DNA from: Kumtagia sp964244725
Lineage (GTDB): Bacteria; Pseudomonadota; Alphaproteobacteria; Rhizobiales; Rhizobiaceae
Reading direction: 5' to 3'
DNA length: 64,000 bases
Assembly (NCBI GenBank): GCA_964244725.1
Contig: CAXTJQ010000018.1
Coordinates: 1 to 64,000, forward strand
Position 1 is the stretch's first letter. Every line of letters begins with the position of its first letter. The position numbers and the translations under genes are program-made. This document shows, in pieces, positions 34,127 through 42,901 of this stretch. The notes beneath the pieces were generated by a model that was not told where the DNA came from, searched no databases, and saw nothing but the letters and a program-made list of their open reading frames with translations.

Positions 34127-35083
34127 ATGCCGGCGACCGAAATCGATCATGCCTTCACCGCCCGCTCGAACACCGGCCGCTCCGGCGACCCGACCTATGC
34201 CGGCGCGCTGTCGTTCATGCGGCGGCGCTATTCGAAGTCCGTCAAGGGCGCGGAGGTCGTGGTCTGGGGCATCCCCTTCGACGCCGCGGTCACCAACCGT
34301 CCGGGCGCGCGCTTCGGCCCGCAGGCGATCCGCCGCGCTTCGGCGATCTTCGACAGCGACCCGCAATATCCGTTCCACGCCGAGCTGTTCGACGATCTCG
34401 CCGTAGTCGATTACGGCGACTGCCTTCTCGACAGCGGCAACCACCAGAAGACGCCCGGAACGATCGAGCGCGAGGCGCGCAGGATCCTGTCCTCGGGAGC
34501 TTTCCTGCTGTCGCTCGGCGGCGATCATTTCGTCACCTGGCCGCTGCTCAAGGCGCATTCCGAGATCCACGGCCCACTGGCGCTGGTGCAGTTCGATGCG
34601 CATCAGGACACCTGGGCGGACGACGGCAAGCGCATCGACCATGGCTCGTTCGTCACCCGCGCGGTCAAGGAAGGCATCGTCGATCCCGAGCGCTCGATCC
34701 AGATCGGCATCCGGACCCACGCGCCGGCCGATTTCGGCATCAAGGTCATCCACGGCTACGAGGTCGAGGAAATGCGCGCCTCCGACATCGCCTATGCGAT
34801 CGTCGAGCGGACGGGCGGCCACAAGGCCTATGTCACCTTCGACATCGATTGCCTCGATCCGGCCTATGCGCCCGGCACCGGAACGCCGGTCGCGGGCGGG
34901 CCCTCGTCGGCCAAGATGCTATCGGTGCTGCGCCAGTTGAACCAGCTCGATATGGTCGGCGCCGACATCGTCGAGATTGCGCCGCCCTACGACCACGCCG
35001 ATATAACCGCGATCGCCGGCGCGACGGTCGCGATGCAGTATATCGGGCTGATTGCCGAGCGGAAGAAGCGCGACAAAACCTGA
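34127..35083 (+). CDS. speB: Agmatinase/ureohydrolase family protein
   Basis: Manganese-dependent ureohydrolase, 318 residues. Metal-binding motifs are GGDHFVTWP (about 122-130), FDAHQDTW (about 146-153) and FDIDCLDPAYAPGTGTPVAGG (key residues D-x-D and the PGTGTP loop). The HQDTW in place of the more common HxDT is seen in agmatinases. It probably converts agmatine to putrescine and urea, though guanidinobutyrase or a related activity cannot be excluded. It precedes argC by 43 bases on the same strand. Confidence 0.88.
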   Translation: MPATEIDHAFTARSNTGRSGDPTYAGALSFMRRRYSKSVKGAEVVVWGIPFDAAVTNRPGARFGPQAIRRASAIFDSDPQYPFHAELFDDLAVVDYGDCLLDSGNHQKTPGTIEREARRILSSGAFLLSLGGDHFVTWPLLKAHSEIHGPLALVQFDAHQDTWADDGKRIDHGSFVTRAVKEGIVDPERSIQIGIRTHAPADFGIKVIHGYEVEEMRASDIAYAIVERTGGHKAYVTFDIDCLDPAYAPGTGTPVAGGPSSAKMLSVLRQLNQLDMVGADIVEIAPPYDHADITAIAGATVAMQYIGLIAERKKRDKT

Positions 35084-35126
35084 CGAGCGAAAGCACAACC
35101 CGTTGCGGGAAACCTTGGCATCAGGC

Positions 35127-36056
35127 ATGACACCGAAAATCTTCATCGACGGCGAGCACGGCACCACCGGCCTGCAGATCAGGGCCCGGCTCGCGGGCCG
35201 CGGCGATATCGAGATCGTCTCGATCCCGCTCGACCGCCGCAAGGACCCGGCGGCGCGGGCGGATTTTCTCAACGAGGCGGATGTCGCGATCCTGTGCCTG
35301 CCCGACGACGCCGCGAAGGAAAGCGTCGCGCTGATCGTCAACGATCGCACGAAGGTCATCGACGCCTCGACGGCGCATCGCACGGCCGAGGGCTGGACCT
35401 ACGGCTTCGCCGAGATGGACAAGGGTCAGCAGAAGAAGATCGCGCGATCGAAACGCGTCGCCAACCCCGGCTGCTGGCCGCAGGGACCGATCGCCACGCT
35501 CCGTCCCCTGGTCGAGGCCGGCCTGCTCCCGGCGGACTATCCAGTCACCATGAACGGCATTTCCGGCTATTCCGGCGGCGGCCGCCCGATGATCGAGGAT
35601 TACGAGGCCAAGGGAGAAGCCGCGCCTGAGTTTTTCCCGTATGCTCTCGCCTTCAATCACAAGCACGTGCCGGAATTGAAGCTCTATGCCGGGCTGTCGC
35701 GCGATCCGCTGATGCAGCCGGCCGTCGGCAATTTCGCGCAAGGCATGATCACCTGCGCGCCGCTGCAACTCGGGACACTTGAAAAGGTGCCGACCGGCCG
35801 CGACCTGCATGCCGCGATCGCCGACCATTTCGCAGCGCTTTCTGTCAGCGATGTCGAGGTTGCGCCCTATGCCGAGGTCGACCGCGCGCCCGATCTCGAC
35901 CCGGAACGCTATAACGACACCAACCGGATGATGCTTTACGTCTTCGCCAACGACAGGCGGGCGCAGGCGATGCTGGTCGCCGTCTACGACAATCTCGGCA
36001 AGGGCGCGTCGGGGGCAGCGGTGCAGAATCTGGATCTCATGCTGGAACTGGAATGA
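35127..36056 (+). CDS. argC: N-acetyl-gamma-glutamyl-phosphate reductase, short type
   Basis: NADPH-dependent reductase of arginine biosynthesis converting N-acetylglutamyl phosphate to the semialdehyde. The 309-residue product is the short form (type 2), common in alphaproteobacteria. C116 in NPGCWPQG is the catalytic cysteine, with the N-terminal FIDGEHGTTGLQI nucleotide loop and the later FNHKHVPEL histidine region. An ATG at 35127 fits the family. It follows speB and converges with ctaA. Confidence 0.94.
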   Translation: MTPKIFIDGEHGTTGLQIRARLAGRGDIEIVSIPLDRRKDPAARADFLNEADVAILCLPDDAAKESVALIVNDRTKVIDASTAHRTAEGWTYGFAEMDKGQQKKIARSKRVANPGCWPQGPIATLRPLVEAGLLPADYPVTMNGISGYSGGGRPMIEDYEAKGEAAPEFFPYALAFNHKHVPELKLYAGLSRDPLMQPAVGNFAQGMITCAPLQLGTLEKVPTGRDLHAAIADHFAALSVSDVEVAPYAEVDRAPDLDPERYNDTNRMMLYVFANDRRAQAMLVAVYDNLGKGASGAAVQNLDLMLELE

Positions 36057-36099
36057 CGGAACCGGACAGCCGGCTGTCCGCGTTTGCCGACGACCGATC

Positions 36100-37215
36100 T
36101 CAACGTGTCGTCTTCGAATATGCTTCGCGCCGGTACGCCCCCTTCGTACCGCGCCAGTGGGCGGCGGCGAAGCCCAGCACGATCAGAGCCATGGCTTGAT
36201 GCGTCAGCGCCGCGTCCAGCGGGACCTGCATGACAAGGGTCATGATGCCGACCAGGGCTTGCGCGCAGACGAGTCCGGCGAAAATGATGGCGCGTCTGGC
36301 ATGCCTCGTACCCGGCATAACGCGAACGGTCCGCGACATCTGCCACAGCGCGGCGGCGAGGACGATGTAGGCGCCGAGCCGATGGATGAACTGCACGGTC
36401 TTCGGGTTCTCGAACAGGTTGCGCCAGGCCGGGTCGATGACGAACAGGTCGCCTGGGATCAGGCTGCCGTCCATCAGAGGCCAGGTGTTGTAGCTCATTC
36501 CGGCGTCGAGGCCGGCGACAAGTCCTCCGAGATAGATCTGGAACAGCACGAGCAGCACCATGATGCCGGCGAGGCGCTGGATCCCATGGCCCGCCGGGGC
36601 TTCGTCGTAATTCGCCAATCCCCGCGCGACGGTCATCGTCGCGGCGATGATCGCGGCGGCGAGCGTCAGGTGGGTCGCCAGCCGGTACTGGCTGACATCG
36701 ACGCGGTCGACCAGGCCGGACGCGACCATCCACCAGCCGATCGCGCCCTGGAGGCCGCCGAGGAACAGAATGCCCAAGACCTTCGGCAAGACGGCTTTCT
36801 CGATCCGCCGCGTGGCCCAGAAGAACGCGAGCGGCAGGGCAAAGAGGATGCCGACGCCGCGCGCCAGGAACCGGTGCGCCCACTCCCACCAGAAAATGCC
36901 CTTGAAGGCTTCGAGGGTCATGCCCTTGTTGATCGTCTCATATTCGGGAATCTGCTGATATTTCGAGAACTCTTCCTGCCAAGCCTCGTCGTTAAGCGGC
37001 GGCACGACGCCGTGGATCGGCTTCCATTCGGTGATCGACAGGCCCGAATCCGTGAGCCGCGTCGCGCCGCCGACCAGCACCAAGGCGAACAATGCCAGTA
37101 AAACCAGGTAGAGCCACGCCCGGACGGCCGCGCGATTGCGCGCGACGCGATCCGGCAGGATCACCGTGCTTCGTGTTTCGGTCAGGACTGCCACAGGTTT
37201 ATCCAACGCCGTCAT
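36100..37215 (-). CDS. ctaA: Haem A synthase (COX15 family)
   Basis: Inner-membrane enzyme hydroxylating haem O to haem A for aa3-type cytochrome oxidase. The product has 371 residues from 37215 and about eight membrane spans. Diagnostic segments are GGATRLTDSGLSITEWKPI (about 53-71), FWWEWAHRFLARGVG with a haem-ligand histidine, QGAIGWWMVASGL, and FIHRLGAY plus LTHQAMAL with the second histidine set. The longer open frame upstream is not family-like. Divergent from the DUF2842 gene. Confidence 0.94.
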   Translation of the reverse strand: MTALDKPVAVLTETRSTVILPDRVARNRAAVRAWLYLVLLALFALVLVGGATRLTDSGLSITEWKPIHGVVPPLNDEAWQEEFSKYQQIPEYETINKGMTLEAFKGIFWWEWAHRFLARGVGILFALPLAFFWATRRIEKAVLPKVLGILFLGGLQGAIGWWMVASGLVDRVDVSQYRLATHLTLAAAIIAATMTVARGLANYDEAPAGHGIQRLAGIMVLLVLFQIYLGGLVAGLDAGMSYNTWPLMDGSLIPGDLFVIDPAWRNLFENPKTVQFIHRLGAYIVLAAALWQMSRTVRVMPGTRHARRAIIFAGLVCAQALVGIMTLVMQVPLDAALTHQAMALIVLGFAAAHWRGTKGAYRREAYSKTTR

Positions 37216-37354
37216 TGCGGCGTGGTGGTGGACCTGCTTGGCTATGCTTGCAAGCGCGGCGCGCGCGACACGCCGTCGCGTCATATCGCGACGGCGCGCA
37301 GGCAGTTGCATGCCGGCCCGCTTGCGCCTATGCGCGCTGCATGAGGACATGGCC

Positions 37355-37573
37355 ATGCCGATCCGCCTGAAGAAGCTCATCGGAACGGTGCTGCTCATCG
37401 TTCTCGTCGTGGTCTACGCCATGCTGGCGACCTTGATCGCGGTCGCGCAGCTTTCGCAATCCGGCCCGCTCGTCCACCTCGCCTTCTTCCTGGTCAGCGG
37501 ATTGCTGTGGATCCTGCCGGCGATGGCGATCATCAAGTGGATGGTGTCGGAGCCGCGTTCGACGCGGACCTAG
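37355..37573 (+). CDS. DUF2842 small membrane protein
   Basis: 72 residues with two hydrophobic helices (about 9-32 and 41-60), the second reading LVSGLLWILPAMAIIKWM. The pattern matches DUF2842, a small alphaproteobacterial membrane protein regularly found beside ctaA, though no function is known. The ATG at 37355 has GAGG eight bases upstream; an ATG two codons earlier is an alternative. Its stop overlaps the end of the convergent deacetylase gene by four bases. Confidence 0.8.
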   Translation: MPIRLKKLIGTVLLIVLVVVYAMLATLIAVAQLSQSGPLVHLAFFLVSGLLWILPAMAIIKWMVSEPRSTRT

Positions 37574-38628
37574 ACGGTCACGATCATCTTGCCGGCGTTG
37601 GCGAGCGGCGTCGTGACGCCCGACAGCATCGTGCGGATATGCGCGACGCGCTGGTAGCGGCCGTTGATCGAAATGCGCGGCAGCGCATGGACGTGCGGCC
37701 GATGTCCCGCCTGCAGCACGCCGTGCCGCGTGGTCACCGCCGAGGCGAAGCCCTCTTCCCTGGCGATCTCGACCTCGCGGCAGCCGACCGCCCGCGCCGA
37801 GCCATAGGGATAAGCGAGATGGCGCGGCCTCATGCCGAGCTTTCGCTCGATGATGTCGGCCGCGTCGGCGATCTCGCGGCGTGCGTCCTCAGCCTCCAGC
37901 CGCCGCAGCACGAAATGGTTGACCGTATGCGCGCCGATGGTGACCAGCGGATTTTCCGCCATCCGCGCGATCTCGTCCCAGTCCATCAGCGTATCGCGGC
38001 GCGGTCCGTCGGGGTCGACGCCATGCGCGGCGGCGAGCGCCGAAAGCACCGCGTGGCGGTCCTGTTCGGACACGGTCCGCGCGAAATAGTCGTGCAGCCA
38101 GGCATTGGCGGCGAACTTGCGCGGCGCGGTCGAGCAGTCGAGCACGATCCCGCCGGTCGGCGTCGCCACCTCGACCTTGGCGTTGCGCGCGACGATCTGC
38201 TCGACGACATGCCACCAGAGATAGGCGGCGCCCTCGACCAGCGCCGGCGCGACGTAGACGGCGATCGGCGCGCGATGCCTGTCGAGCACCGGCAGCGCCT
38301 CGGTCAGGTTGTCGCGATAGCCGTCGTCGGCGGTGATCGCCGCGAACCGTTGGCCGGCGCCCGGGGTCTGCAGGCGTGAAACGGCTTCGTCCATGCTGAC
38401 GAAGCGATAGCCATCCGCCTTCATCCCTGAAATCAGCCGGTCGAGGAAATGCGGCGTTATCGCCAGATGGCGGTTGACGCCGTTGGCGGGACAAGGGCTG
38501 GCGGTGACGCGGTGCAGCATCAGGATCGCGCCGACGCCGCCGACGAGCGGCCGCGCCAACGGCGCAAGCCCCGTGAACCTGGCAAGATTGAGGGCCAGCT
38601 TGCGGATGGCCTCTCCCCCGTCGAGCAT
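37570..38628 (-). CDS. Polysaccharide deacetylase family protein
   Basis: 352 residues, NodB-homology fold, no clear signal peptide. The N-terminal LMLHRV loop (about residues 36-41), the metal-binding motif 1 AITADDGYRDN (Asp-Asp, about 96-106), and HTVN (histidine pair region, about 218-221) support a metal-dependent N- or O-deacetylase. It opens the polysaccharide locus. In Caulobacter the comparable HfsH deacetylates holdfast N-acetylglucosamine and is needed for adhesion; this assignment is by analogy. The gene diverges from the GNAT gene next to it. Confidence 0.86.
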   Translation of the reverse strand: MLDGGEAIRKLALNLARFTGLAPLARPLVGGVGAILMLHRVTASPCPANGVNRHLAITPHFLDRLISGMKADGYRFVSMDEAVSRLQTPGAGQRFAAITADDGYRDNLTEALPVLDRHRAPIAVYVAPALVEGAAYLWWHVVEQIVARNAKVEVATPTGGIVLDCSTAPRKFAANAWLHDYFARTVSEQDRHAVLSALAAAHGVDPDGPRRDTLMDWDEIARMAENPLVTIGAHTVNHFVLRRLEAEDARREIADAADIIERKLGMRPRHLAYPYGSARAVGCREVEIAREEGFASAVTTRHGVLQAGHRPHVHALPRISINGRYQRVAHIRTMLSGVTTPLANAGKMIVTV

Positions 38629-38717
38629 TCATTCACCTTTTTCGGCTAGGCTTGCTTCGTTCCGAACGTCGCGACGCGGAGCCTAGATCGCCATGCTTAC
38701 GCGCGAAGGATTGAAGG

Positions 38718-39944
38718 ATGGTTGACGCAACGGCCGCCAACGACGCCGTCCGACCCATCGAGCGGAAGGCCGGTCGACGCGAGGCGACGCCGTTCGAGTT
38801 GCGCGTCGAGCGAGCGACCCCGCATTCGCTGACCGTTTACGATGCAACCGCCCGCGACGGCCTCCATGCGCCGGCTCAAGGTGCCGCATGGGTCGGCGCC
38901 TGGCTCGACGCCGTCCGGCCGGATGCCCTTTTCGCCACGATCCTCAGCGGCGGTCAGCCCGTCTTCGCACTGGCGCTCGAGGTTTCCCGCGAGGGGCCGT
39001 TCAAGGTCGCGCGCCTGCCCGGCGGGACCCATGCCAACGGCAATTTCCCGCCGAGCGACCCCGCATGGCTCGCCGGCGCCCCCGAGGCTTCGATCGTCGC
39101 GCTGATCGGCGCAATCCGCCGCGCCCGGCCCGACATCGACGTGCTGGCGCTCGAACGGCTGATGCCGGCGCTCGCCGGCGCCCGCAATCCGCTGCTCGCG
39201 CTTCCCTCGTCGCCCAGCCCCAACCCGTCGCTCGCGGTCGACCTCGCCGGCGGGTTCGAGGCGCTGATGGCGCGATCGAGTGGCAAGCGCAAGCGCAAGA
39301 AGCACCGGTCGCAGACGCGCAAGTTCGAGGCGGCCGGCGGCTTTCGCCGCATCGAAGCCTGCTCGCCGCAAGAGGTGGACCGGGTCCTCGACGCATTCTT
39401 CGCCATGAAGGCCGTGCGCTTCGAGCAGGCCGGCATCGCCAACGTCTTCGGAGACGCGAAGGTCCAGGCGTTCTTCCGCAGGCTTTTCACCGACGCCTTG
39501 CCGCTTTCGCCGAAACCCTTCGTGCTGCATGCGCTCGAGGTCGGTGGCACGCTGCGCGCCATCACCGGGTCGAGCCGCCTGCCCGACCGCCTCGTCTGCG
39601 AGTTCGGCGCGATCGTCGAGGACGAGCTTTCGCATGCGAGCCCCGGCGACTTCCTGTTCTTCGACAACATCATGGAGGCAAGTGCCCAAAACCTCGCGGT
39701 CTACGATTTCAGCGTCGGCGACGAGCTCTACAAGCGCCTGTGGTGCGATATCGAGACGCGCCACGCCGATGTCCTCGTGCCGCTGTCGCGCCAGGGGCGG
39801 CTCCTCGTGGCCGGACTGCGCGCGCTTGCCGGCGTCAAGACCTGGGTCAAGCGCAACCGGCGGCTCTGGGCCGCCGTCAAGGCCGTGCGCAAGCGCGCCG
39901 CCGGCAAGCCCGCCACCGCCATCTCCGAAGCCGCCGATGACTGA
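38718..39944 (+). CDS. GNAT-fold acyltransferase of the BcsL/CelD type
   Basis: 408 residues. The C-terminal 200 residues match the Acetyltransf_6 fold used by CelD/BcsL-like proteins and by Caulobacter HfsK. Typical features are KRKRKKHRSQTRKFEAAGGF, then VDRVLDAFFAMKAVRFEQAG, the strand LHALEVGGTLRAITG, and FLFFDNIMEASAQ followed by YDFSVGDELYKRLWCD. It is likely a cytoplasmic sugar- or lipid-linked N-acyltransferase modifying the polymer building block. It sits between the divergent deacetylase and the convergent Wzc-like gene. Confidence 0.83.
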   Translation: MVDATAANDAVRPIERKAGRREATPFELRVERATPHSLTVYDATARDGLHAPAQGAAWVGAWLDAVRPDALFATILSGGQPVFALALEVSREGPFKVARLPGGTHANGNFPPSDPAWLAGAPEASIVALIGAIRRARPDIDVLALERLMPALAGARNPLLALPSSPSPNPSLAVDLAGGFEALMARSSGKRKRKKHRSQTRKFEAAGGFRRIEACSPQEVDRVLDAFFAMKAVRFEQAGIANVFGDAKVQAFFRRLFTDALPLSPKPFVLHALEVGGTLRAITGSSRLPDRLVCEFGAIVEDELSHASPGDFLFFDNIMEASAQNLAVYDFSVGDELYKRLWCDIETRHADVLVPLSRQGRLLVAGLRALAGVKTWVKRNRRLWAAVKAVRKRAAGKPATAISEAADD

Positions 39945-39983
39945 CGGCGTCGTCGGCCTGCGCCGACCCTCCCGCCATGGCTG

Positions 39984-42071
39984 TCAGGCGGCCGTCCGAT
40001 CCTGGACCGTCGAATAGGTATTGTCGTTCGGCGTCACCAGCGTCAGCCCCTCGTAGCCGTTCGACGCCAGATCGTCGCGCGCCGCAATCACGTCGGCGCT
40101 CGGCTCGATCACGCTGACCAGCACCTCCGTACCGATGGCGACCAGCTGCCGGATGCCATCGGCGGTCGCGGGCCCGCATTCGATGATCAGAACGTCGTAG
40201 GCGGTGCTTAGCGTATCGATGATGATCGGCAGCCGGTCGACGGCGCTCATCGCCTTGACCGGATCGGCCGAACCCACCGGGATCACATGGCAATCCGAGT
40301 AGCGGTCGACGTGGATCACGTCCGTGAAATCGGCCTCGGAAGCGAGCAGGTCGGTGATGCCGGGCGCCGTTTCGCCGTCGAGCATCGGCGTCGAGGCCGC
40401 GCCCATCGCCGTCAGGTCGATCAGCAGCACCCGCAGACCGGAATCGGCGACTTCGCGCGCCACCATCACGGCGCTGGCGGCCGCCTCGTCGCCCTCGGGC
40501 GAGACGAAAAGCGCCCGCGAGGCGCCCCCCGACATCAGCATGCGCGCGGCTTCCTGCGCGCCGATCTCGCCGAAGCGGGAGGGCGACCTTCTTTCCGCCG
40601 CCGCGGCCGGCGCAAGCGGCGCGATTTCTGGCATGCGGACCTGCTCGACCGGCTCGAACCGTGCGCCGTACGCCGCCCGCATCGCGCGGCCGGAGAACAG
40701 TTCGCGCATCAGCGTCGCGATTCCCATGACCAGCAGCGACGCCGCCAACGCCGCGCCGACGATCGGGAAAACCTTCGGGAAATACGGCTCCAGCGGCGTC
40801 ACCGCGCGGGAAAATACGCGCGCGTCGGCCGGCAGGTAATTGCCGTCGCGGCGCGAGGCGGCTTCGCGGTAGCGGGTCATGTAGGATTCGAGCAGGTCGC
40901 GCTGCGCGGCGGCTTCGCGATCGAGCGCCCGCAACTCGACTTCCTTCTCGCCGACGCGCGACGATTCGGCCTTGAGCCGGTTCAGGTCCGAGACCAGCTG
41001 CTGCTCGCGCAGATTGGCTGATTTGGACGCGTTGCCAAGCCCTTGCAGCACTTTCTGCGCCTCGGCGGCGACCTGGCGGTCGAGATCGACCAACTGCGAT
41101 TTCATCGCGCGGATGCGCGGGTGGTTGTCGAGCAGCGTGGTCGACAGATCGGCGAGGTCGGCCCTGAGCTGGACCTGGCGCTCGCGCAGCCGCTGGATGA
41201 GTTGCGAGGAGATCACATCCGGAAACGAGTCGAGCGAGCCGCCGTTCCTCAGCGCGAGCCGCACGCTTTCGGCATTCGCCTCAGCCGCCGCGCGGTTGGC
41301 GCGCACCCGCGACAGTTCGGTCGAAAGCTCGGAAAGCTGCTGCGTCGAAAGCGCCGAATTGTTCTGGCCGAGCGGCAGGTCCGACTGCGACCGGAACGCC
41401 GCGACCTTCTCTTCCGCGGCCTTCACCTTGTCGGCGAGTCCCTTGATCTCCGGCTCCAACCAGTCGGTCGCGTCGGCGTTGGACGACTGCTTGGCGTCGC
41501 GGCTGACCGCGAGATAGGCATCGGCAATGGCGTTCGGAACGTCGGCCGCGAGTTTCGGATCCTCGGACTTGAAGTTGATGACGATGACGCGCGACTTTTC
41601 CACCCGAAAGACGTTCAGCTTTTGGCGGAACGCCGTCAGGATGCGCTCCTCGGCGGGGACCTCGGCGGGGTCGGCCTTGAGGCCGCCGAGCACGAGAAAG
41701 CGCCCGAAGGCCGAAAGGCCGGCCGCCTCGTCGAACTCCGGCAGGCTCGCGAGGTCAAACTTGCGGGCGACCTGCTTGAGAATGTCGGTCGAGGTGATGA
41801 TCTCGACCTGGCTGGTCACGCCTTCCTCGTCGAGCAACGCGCGGTCGCTATCGGCGTCGCCCTGCGCGCGGGTAAAGACGGATTCGCGCGTCTCGATCAG
41901 CAGTCGCGTCTCGGCCTCGTATTTGCGCGTCGCCAGCGACGCCAGGATAAAGGCGAGCGCGGCAACGCCCACCGCGACGAGGGCGATGCGTTTCCAGTCC
42001 CGCGCGAGACTGCCGAACAGCTTGCCAAGATCGACATCGACATCGCGGGCCGTGTTGTTCACGAAAGACAT
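39984..42071 (-). CDS. Wzc/GumC/ExoP-like chain-length protein with a degenerate kinase domain
   Basis: 695 residues. A Wzz domain starts at residue 12, first membrane helix about 29-46, a long coiled-coil region about 205-410 (periplasmic), second membrane helix about 433-455, then a cytoplasmic BY-kinase-like domain about 500-685. The domain is eroded. The Walker A site reads SPEGDEAAAS (524-533) with no Gly-Lys-Ser/Thr, and the Walker A' strand VLLIDLTAMG (548-557) lacks the second aspartate. There is no tyrosine cluster at the end; the only nearby Tyr is at about 686. It should therefore assist export and chain-length control without autokinase activity. It is divergent from the exporter gene. 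Confidence 0.9.
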   Translation of the reverse strand: MSFVNNTARDVDVDLGKLFGSLARDWKRIALVAVGVAALAFILASLATRKYEAETRLLIETRESVFTRAQGDADSDRALLDEEGVTSQVEIITSTDILKQVARKFDLASLPEFDEAAGLSAFGRFLVLGGLKADPAEVPAEERILTAFRQKLNVFRVEKSRVIVINFKSEDPKLAADVPNAIADAYLAVSRDAKQSSNADATDWLEPEIKGLADKVKAAEEKVAAFRSQSDLPLGQNNSALSTQQLSELSTELSRVRANRAAAEANAESVRLALRNGGSLDSFPDVISSQLIQRLRERQVQLRADLADLSTTLLDNHPRIRAMKSQLVDLDRQVAAEAQKVLQGLGNASKSANLREQQLVSDLNRLKAESSRVGEKEVELRALDREAAAQRDLLESYMTRYREAASRRDGNYLPADARVFSRAVTPLEPYFPKVFPIVGAALAASLLVMGIATLMRELFSGRAMRAAYGARFEPVEQVRMPEIAPLAPAAAAERRSPSRFGEIGAQEAARMLMSGGASRALFVSPEGDEAAASAVMVAREVADSGLRVLLIDLTAMGAASTPMLDGETAPGITDLLASEADFTDVIHVDRYSDCHVIPVGSADPVKAMSAVDRLPIIIDTLSTAYDVLIIECGPATADGIRQLVAIGTEVLVSVIEPSADVIAARDDLASNGYEGLTLVTPNDNTYSTVQDRTAA

Positions 42072-42319
42072 ACGCCTACTCCGACTCTACGTGAGCCAGA
42101 GCGTAAACAACTATGGTAACTCAGCCGTTAATACGGGCGACGGTTGGTGCCTGCGAACGGGATTGCCAGCGGCGGAATGTTGGCCAGGCATTCTGGACCT
42201 CGACGACTCCCCAGGACGGGTCGACCGCGGCCTTTACGCGAAATTAACCCTAACCATTCGATAAGGATGCTCGTTCGAACACGCCAGTCCACCGGCGATC
42301 ATCGAGGGCTTTCGGCTTC

Positions 42320-42883
42320 ATGAAGACCTGGTCACCACTCCTGCCCGCGCTCGCGATGGCGCTCGCCGTCGGCGGGTGCTCCGGCTACCGGCCCGCGCCC
42401 GCCGCGTTCCATGCGGCCCTCAACCAGCCCTATCAGCTCGGCGCGGGGGACAAGGTCCGCGTCACCGTGTTCGAGCAGGAGAGCCTGACCAACACCTACA
42501 GCGTCGATCCCTCCGGCTACATCGCCTTCCCGCTGATCGGCGCGGTCCCTGCCCGCGGCCACACCGCCCAGCAGCTGGAGGCCGAGCTCGCCACCAGGCT
42601 CCGCGCGGGCTATCTTCGCGATCCCGACGTGTCGGTCGAGATCGACACGTATCGTCCGATCTTCGTCATGGGCGAGGTCGGCGCCGCCGGGCAGTACGCC
42701 TATGTCCCGGGCCTCACCATCCAGAAGGCGGTGGCGATGGCGGGCGGCTTCTCGCCGCGCGCCAACCAGGACAGCGTCGACATCACGCGCGACATCGCCG
42801 GCAAGGTCATGACCGGCCGCGTGGTGACCTCCGATCCGCTCCTGCCGGGCGACACGATCTACATCCGCGAACGCCTGTTCTGA
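42320..42883 (+). CDS. Polysaccharide export outer-membrane lipoprotein (Wza/ExoF/HfsD type)
   Basis: 187 residues with a lipoprotein signal ending in the lipobox AVGGC (C20), so it is exported and probably anchored in the outer membrane. The poly_export domain starts at YQLGAGDKVRVTVFEQESL (about 37-55), and the SLBB domain follows with GEVGAAGQYAYVPGLTIQKAVAMAGGF. The short length lacks the C-terminal helix of Wza, as in ExoF/GumB-like exporters. It opens the plus-strand group exporter-glycosyltransferase-sugar transferase-polymerase. Confidence 0.92.
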   Translation: MKTWSPLLPALAMALAVGGCSGYRPAPAAFHAALNQPYQLGAGDKVRVTVFEQESLTNTYSVDPSGYIAFPLIGAVPARGHTAQQLEAELATRLRAGYLRDPDVSVEIDTYRPIFVMGEVGAAGQYAYVPGLTIQKAVAMAGGFSPRANQDSVDITRDIAGKVMTGRVVTSDPLLPGDTIYIRERLF

Positions 42884-42901
42884 TCTCGGCGCGGTTCGGC
42901 G

